This document shows, piece after piece, positions 60,351-64,000 of a DNA stretch of 64,000 bases (its first letter is position 1; every line of letters begins with the position of its first letter). The notes under the pieces were generated by a model. The model was not told the DNA's origin. It was given only the letters and a program-made list of their open reading frames with translations, and did not search any database. The translations under genes were made by a program, and so were the position numbers. This DNA comes from Cryptomeria japonica (taxonomy: Eukaryota; Streptophyta; Pinopsida; Cupressales; Cupressaceae), in contig NC_081412.1 in assembly GCF_030272615.1 (NCBI RefSeq), positions 475,795,657 to 475,859,656 of the forward strand. Direction: 5' to 3'.

Positions 60351-60662
60351 AATAGCAAAGTTTTAGACCAAGGAAAATCATTGTTGTTGACAACATTGGC
60401 AATTGCAAGTGACCTAAAGGTGAGCGATCATATTTTTGAAGTGTTATAATATTATTCTGAATTTATCTATATTTGTTTTCACTGTTGAGTTCATTTTTAT
60501 TTAGTGGTGACCCACTAGTGCCAAGTGGTCAGCTGGGACATTCAAACCTCAAACATCTAGATTGTAGGTCTTACGGTCAATGAAACATATATTATACTTT
60601 ATAGTCTATTACTACTTCTTCAACAAATTGATCTTTTTGTGGTAGCCTTTATTTGATTGGAG

Positions 60663-63311
60663 ATGTCAAACAGGAAGAAGGGTAGGAAACTTGAATGTGG
60701 GGAAGGCCATGAGAGACCAACAAAAATAAGAGCGTTGTCTTCATACTTTAGCTTTTCAAAAGATTGTGGTGAAAATTAGGAAGGTACATCATCACAAGTA
60801 CAAGTACAAAATTCGCAACCTAGACCACATGTTGAAGATGGAGATGAACCTGATATCTAAGATTAGGATGATCTTGAAGAAGATTATTTGGTAGATGCCC
60901 AAGTTAGCCAGAATAATATAATCAACTTGGGTGATAATGCCATTAATGATAATGCATGGAAGGGGAAAAGAAAAGATAGATCAAAAGAGGATGAACCACA
61001 ATCAAAAAAGGATCGGGAGTGGGATATGTCAGTGAGGAGTTTTCAAATTAATTGGGCATCAAAGTATCCATTCATTGAACTAGTGGAGAATCCAATTGAA
61101 GGCGAGCCTCCAATAGAATGCAAGTGTAATATTTGCACTTGGAAACATAAAAAGGAAATTAGGTTGCCTTTAAAATTTGACACCATAGAAAAGCATATGG
61201 GTAAAGTTTATGAAAAACAACTAATAGACGGAGTTGAAAAATCATGGATAAAATGGAAAGCATAAGAGGAATGTAAGCATGTGAGGAATGTCAAAGAGTA
61301 CTAATTTCATGAGAAAATATAGACGAAGCCTACTGAAGTTAAAGGTTCTATTGAAGCTAGTTTTGGAAAAGCAATGCAAATAGAACAATTGGGAAAAGTT
61401 GTTCAGTTAAGCGTTGTTTTTTATATTTTGAGTAGAGGGAGTGCTATGACAGATTTCCCATCAATTAGTGGTTTATTACACTTTTTGAAAGTTCCTAACT
61501 ATCCTAATAGACACTGGTCAGTAAACAGTGGATGGGAATGGGCAAGTTGTCTTGCTGAGGTTGAAAAAGAAGATGTAAAGGAAAAAATAAGAGAGTCAAA
61601 CTTTATTGCATTTTCTTTAGACGAAGTTACAATAATAGACAATACTTCATGGGTATGCATGCGTGTTTATACTATAGAGAACCATACCCACCAACCACAT
61701 CTACTATTTGTTGCTAAAATGAAGGAGAGTGCAACAACAAAAAATTTATTTCAACTAGTAAAGAGAAGTTTAATTGAATATGGAGGTATGGATGACATGA
61801 TGGTTGCCAAAAAATTGGTTTGTGTTGGAGCAGATGGAGCTTCAATAATGCAAGGTCATAGGAACGGTCTTTGTACAAAGATTGAAACTTTATTTGCATT
61901 GTACATTACTGTAATTCATTGCATGGATCACATAATGAATTTATCTTTTGGAATTGTGAGCAAGTTTGCTTCGATAAAAACAATTGAAATTTTAATCAGA
62001 GAGCTCTACTCACACTTTTGTCGAAGTCCCAAGCGATTTATGGAATTTCAACACTTTGCTGATGGAATAACCGATGGGAACAAGCTTCTCAAGGATAATG
62101 ATACCAGATGGATCTCTTTGGATGGTCCAGCGCATCGAGTTTTCTTAGAATATCCATCCTTGATTGGACTATTTCACATAACTCGTGACAAATTAGATCA
62201 ACCAAAATTACCTGAACTTCTTCAAAGGTTAAGTAATCTAGAGACACTCTTAACTTTAGCAGCTCTTTTGCCCATGCTAGAGGAAATAAGGAATATTATG
62301 AAGGCTACCCAAAAAAGAGCTATGTATATTACAGAATATGCTACGCTATGTAAGATGACATGCATGACCCTCAACAATCTCTATCAAAATCAACCAACAC
62401 TATCTGATTAAAAAAAATTTAAGTGGCGGACACTCACAAATTTGAACAATCCTGATAACTTTTTACAAACCAATGCAAATGGGGAGGTATGTGCCAATGT
62501 ATAGGGAGTTGAGATACCAATGCACTTCTATGCCACGGTCGACCTCGAGTAACTATGAAAGCACCCCAGGAAGCAACTAGCAAGAGTTACAAGGGAAGGT
62601 TTCGACAAGATTGTTGAGACTGTAACTAATTCTGTGAAGAAAATTGCGTATGATATTTCCTCACAAATTAGAAAAAGATTCCCTCCTGACAACCTACTCG
62701 AAGCCATGTCTAATGTGATTCCTCAATATTGGAGCCTCAACAATGCAGCTGATTTTCAATGTAAGCTACTGACTTTGATAAAACAATTTTGCATATCTAG
62801 AGAATTGAATGGAGTAACTATAAATAGAATATTAGATGAAACCCGTCTTCAAGAGAAATCATCTCATTTTGCATACACTATGAGAGAACAATATGGCACA
62901 ATGGAGAACCCCCGCGAAGAGGGATCAGTAATAAGGCTTTGTAAATATATAGCTGAGAACGCAGCATTGCGTGATTCAATGCCAGAATATTTGAAGCTTG
63001 CTAATTTATGTCTTACCATGATATTGGGTTTGGTGGAAGATGAGAGAGTTTTCAGTTATTTGGGGTTCCTAAAATCAAAACTAAGAAACAAACGAGACAA
63101 AAATTGGGAAAATTGCTTGAGGCTCTATACATCTAGGTATGATGTCCACACTTTTACTTACGATAGGGCATTGCAAATCTGGAGGTCCAAATGTGAAAGA
63201 AGAGGTTTGGCAGCACTTCAAACCAAAGTGCCAGTGGGACTATTGACTCATGTACTGGACCTACTAGTAGCATTGAGATGTAGTTCAAAAAGGTATGCAA
63301 ACTCAGAGTGA
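60663..63311 (+). pseudogene. hAT-superfamily transposase, ten in-frame stops
   Basis: A single frame of 883 codons from ATG 60663 to TGA 63309-63311. Residues ~130-200 form an atypical zinc finger with 'FQINWASKYPFIELV', C-x-C-x2-C and 'PLKFDTIEKHMGK', like the C17orf113/ZNF862-type hAT proteins. An RNase H-like core follows ('FIAFSLDEVTIID', 'LVCVGADGASIMQGHRNGL', 'HCMDHIMNLSF', 'DNDTRWISL'). The C-terminal hAT dimerisation block is at about 62990-63125 ('LANLCLTMILGLVEDERVFSYLGFLKSKLRNK'). Stops: TAG 60777, TAA 60858, TAG 60864, TAA 61263, TAA 61302, TAG 61320, TAA 62409, TAG 62502, TAA 62550, TGA 62556. No frameshift, and the core domains are otherwise well preserved. Terminal inverted repeats not found. 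Family call by motifs. Confidence 0.85.
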
Positions 63312-64000
63312 AGAAACCACAAACAAGAATCAAGAAAGCTCTGAATTTGATTAGGATGAATGGCAACTATAAGAGATTGGTATTTATTAATCTTATTACG
63401 GTATCTCATCATTCATATTACAAAAGCATATTATTATGGTTGATAACTTGATGATGTTTTATGAGTCTGTTAACTTTTTGCAATTAGAATTTAATATTGA
63501 TTTGTAATTGTAGTTTTCAACTTTCTATTTCCAGATTTAAAATAGCATAATAAAAGACTATAATGTGTTTATTGATATAGATATGTTTATTTAGACATGT
63601 TTGAGAACTTAGATTTTCATTAATTCTTTCAAAATATAGCCATATGATACAATTCATTCAATAGTAATACACCAGTCTGTGTGATTCTCCATGCAAAAGT
63701 CAATACAAAGTTTCAGAACCCTTTGCAAATGACCTCGAATTCTCTTTTATAGAAACAAGTGAGCAGCAATAGCTTCAGGTCAAATTAAAACATGTGAAGA
63801 CACAACATCAAAATCATAAAATCAGCACAGATTTACATGGCCATCACAAGTCGGATTAGCAATTTAACAACTGCTACATGTCTGATGTCTCATGTTCAAA
63901 AAATAGAGTTCAAAATTAAATATTAATTCGCACCATGACAAATTAAATATAGATAATAGTAGTGCCCAAAACCTAGTAATCAAAAGTAGAGAAATGCAAA
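63312..64000. other. no gene recognised
   Basis: AT-rich 3' flank of the transposase; no right terminal repeat of the element could be spotted. Confidence 0.5.

Overview
This window is AT-rich nuclear DNA from a seed plant, most likely a gymnosperm. The clues are long decayed LTR retrotransposons nested in one another, initiator-methionine-tRNA primer sites, a decayed plant mobile domain sequence and almost no genes. The organism call is an inference; no species-diagnostic gene is present.

Layout. 1-413: minus-strand LINE reverse-transcriptase tail. 485-815: probable copia LTR. 2.4-7.3 kb: AT-rich palindromes and a decayed plant mobile domain (PMD) coding sequence. 7.5-11.5 kb: copia element with 5' LTR, primer site, gag, protease and integrase, broken off before RT. 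12,145-26,308: the one complete element, a 14.2-kb Ty3/gypsy chromovirus (Tekay/Del-like) with ~4.6-kb LTRs, TACTT target-site duplication, Met-tRNA primer site, polypurine tract and a single gag-pol frame cut by seven stop codons. It sits inside the leader/LTR of an older gypsy element (26.3-30.75 kb), whose protease region is split by a 1,055-bp solo copia LTR. 30.76-37.5 kb: a pol-less copia-type element with a four-zinc-knuckle gag and a ~3.2-kb unrecognised coding region where pol should be. 39,273-40,628: isolated LTR with 9-bp inverted ends. 51.8-53.2 kb: minus-strand copia gag/protease split by another LTR. 60.66-63.31 kb: hAT-type transposase with ten in-frame stops and no frameshift.

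The only intact protein-coding gene I can support is at 42,013-42,219. It encodes a 68-residue secreted peptide with eight cysteines and has a TATA box 60 bp upstream of its ATG. Its promoter, leader and first codons recur on the opposite strand at 50.1-50.4 kb (signal peptide kept, cysteine core lost) and at 49.9 kb, where they abut the C-terminal half of a nepenthesin-type aspartic protease pseudogene.

A recurring theme is how sequences decayed. Stops in the chromovirus are only TAG or TGA, each explained by one C-to-T change at a CAG or CGA codon, as expected from deamination of CG- and CHG-methylated cytosine. The leading candidates for something undescribed are the cysteine-rich peptide family with its promoter duplications, and the pol-less copia-type element with its large unknown ORF.
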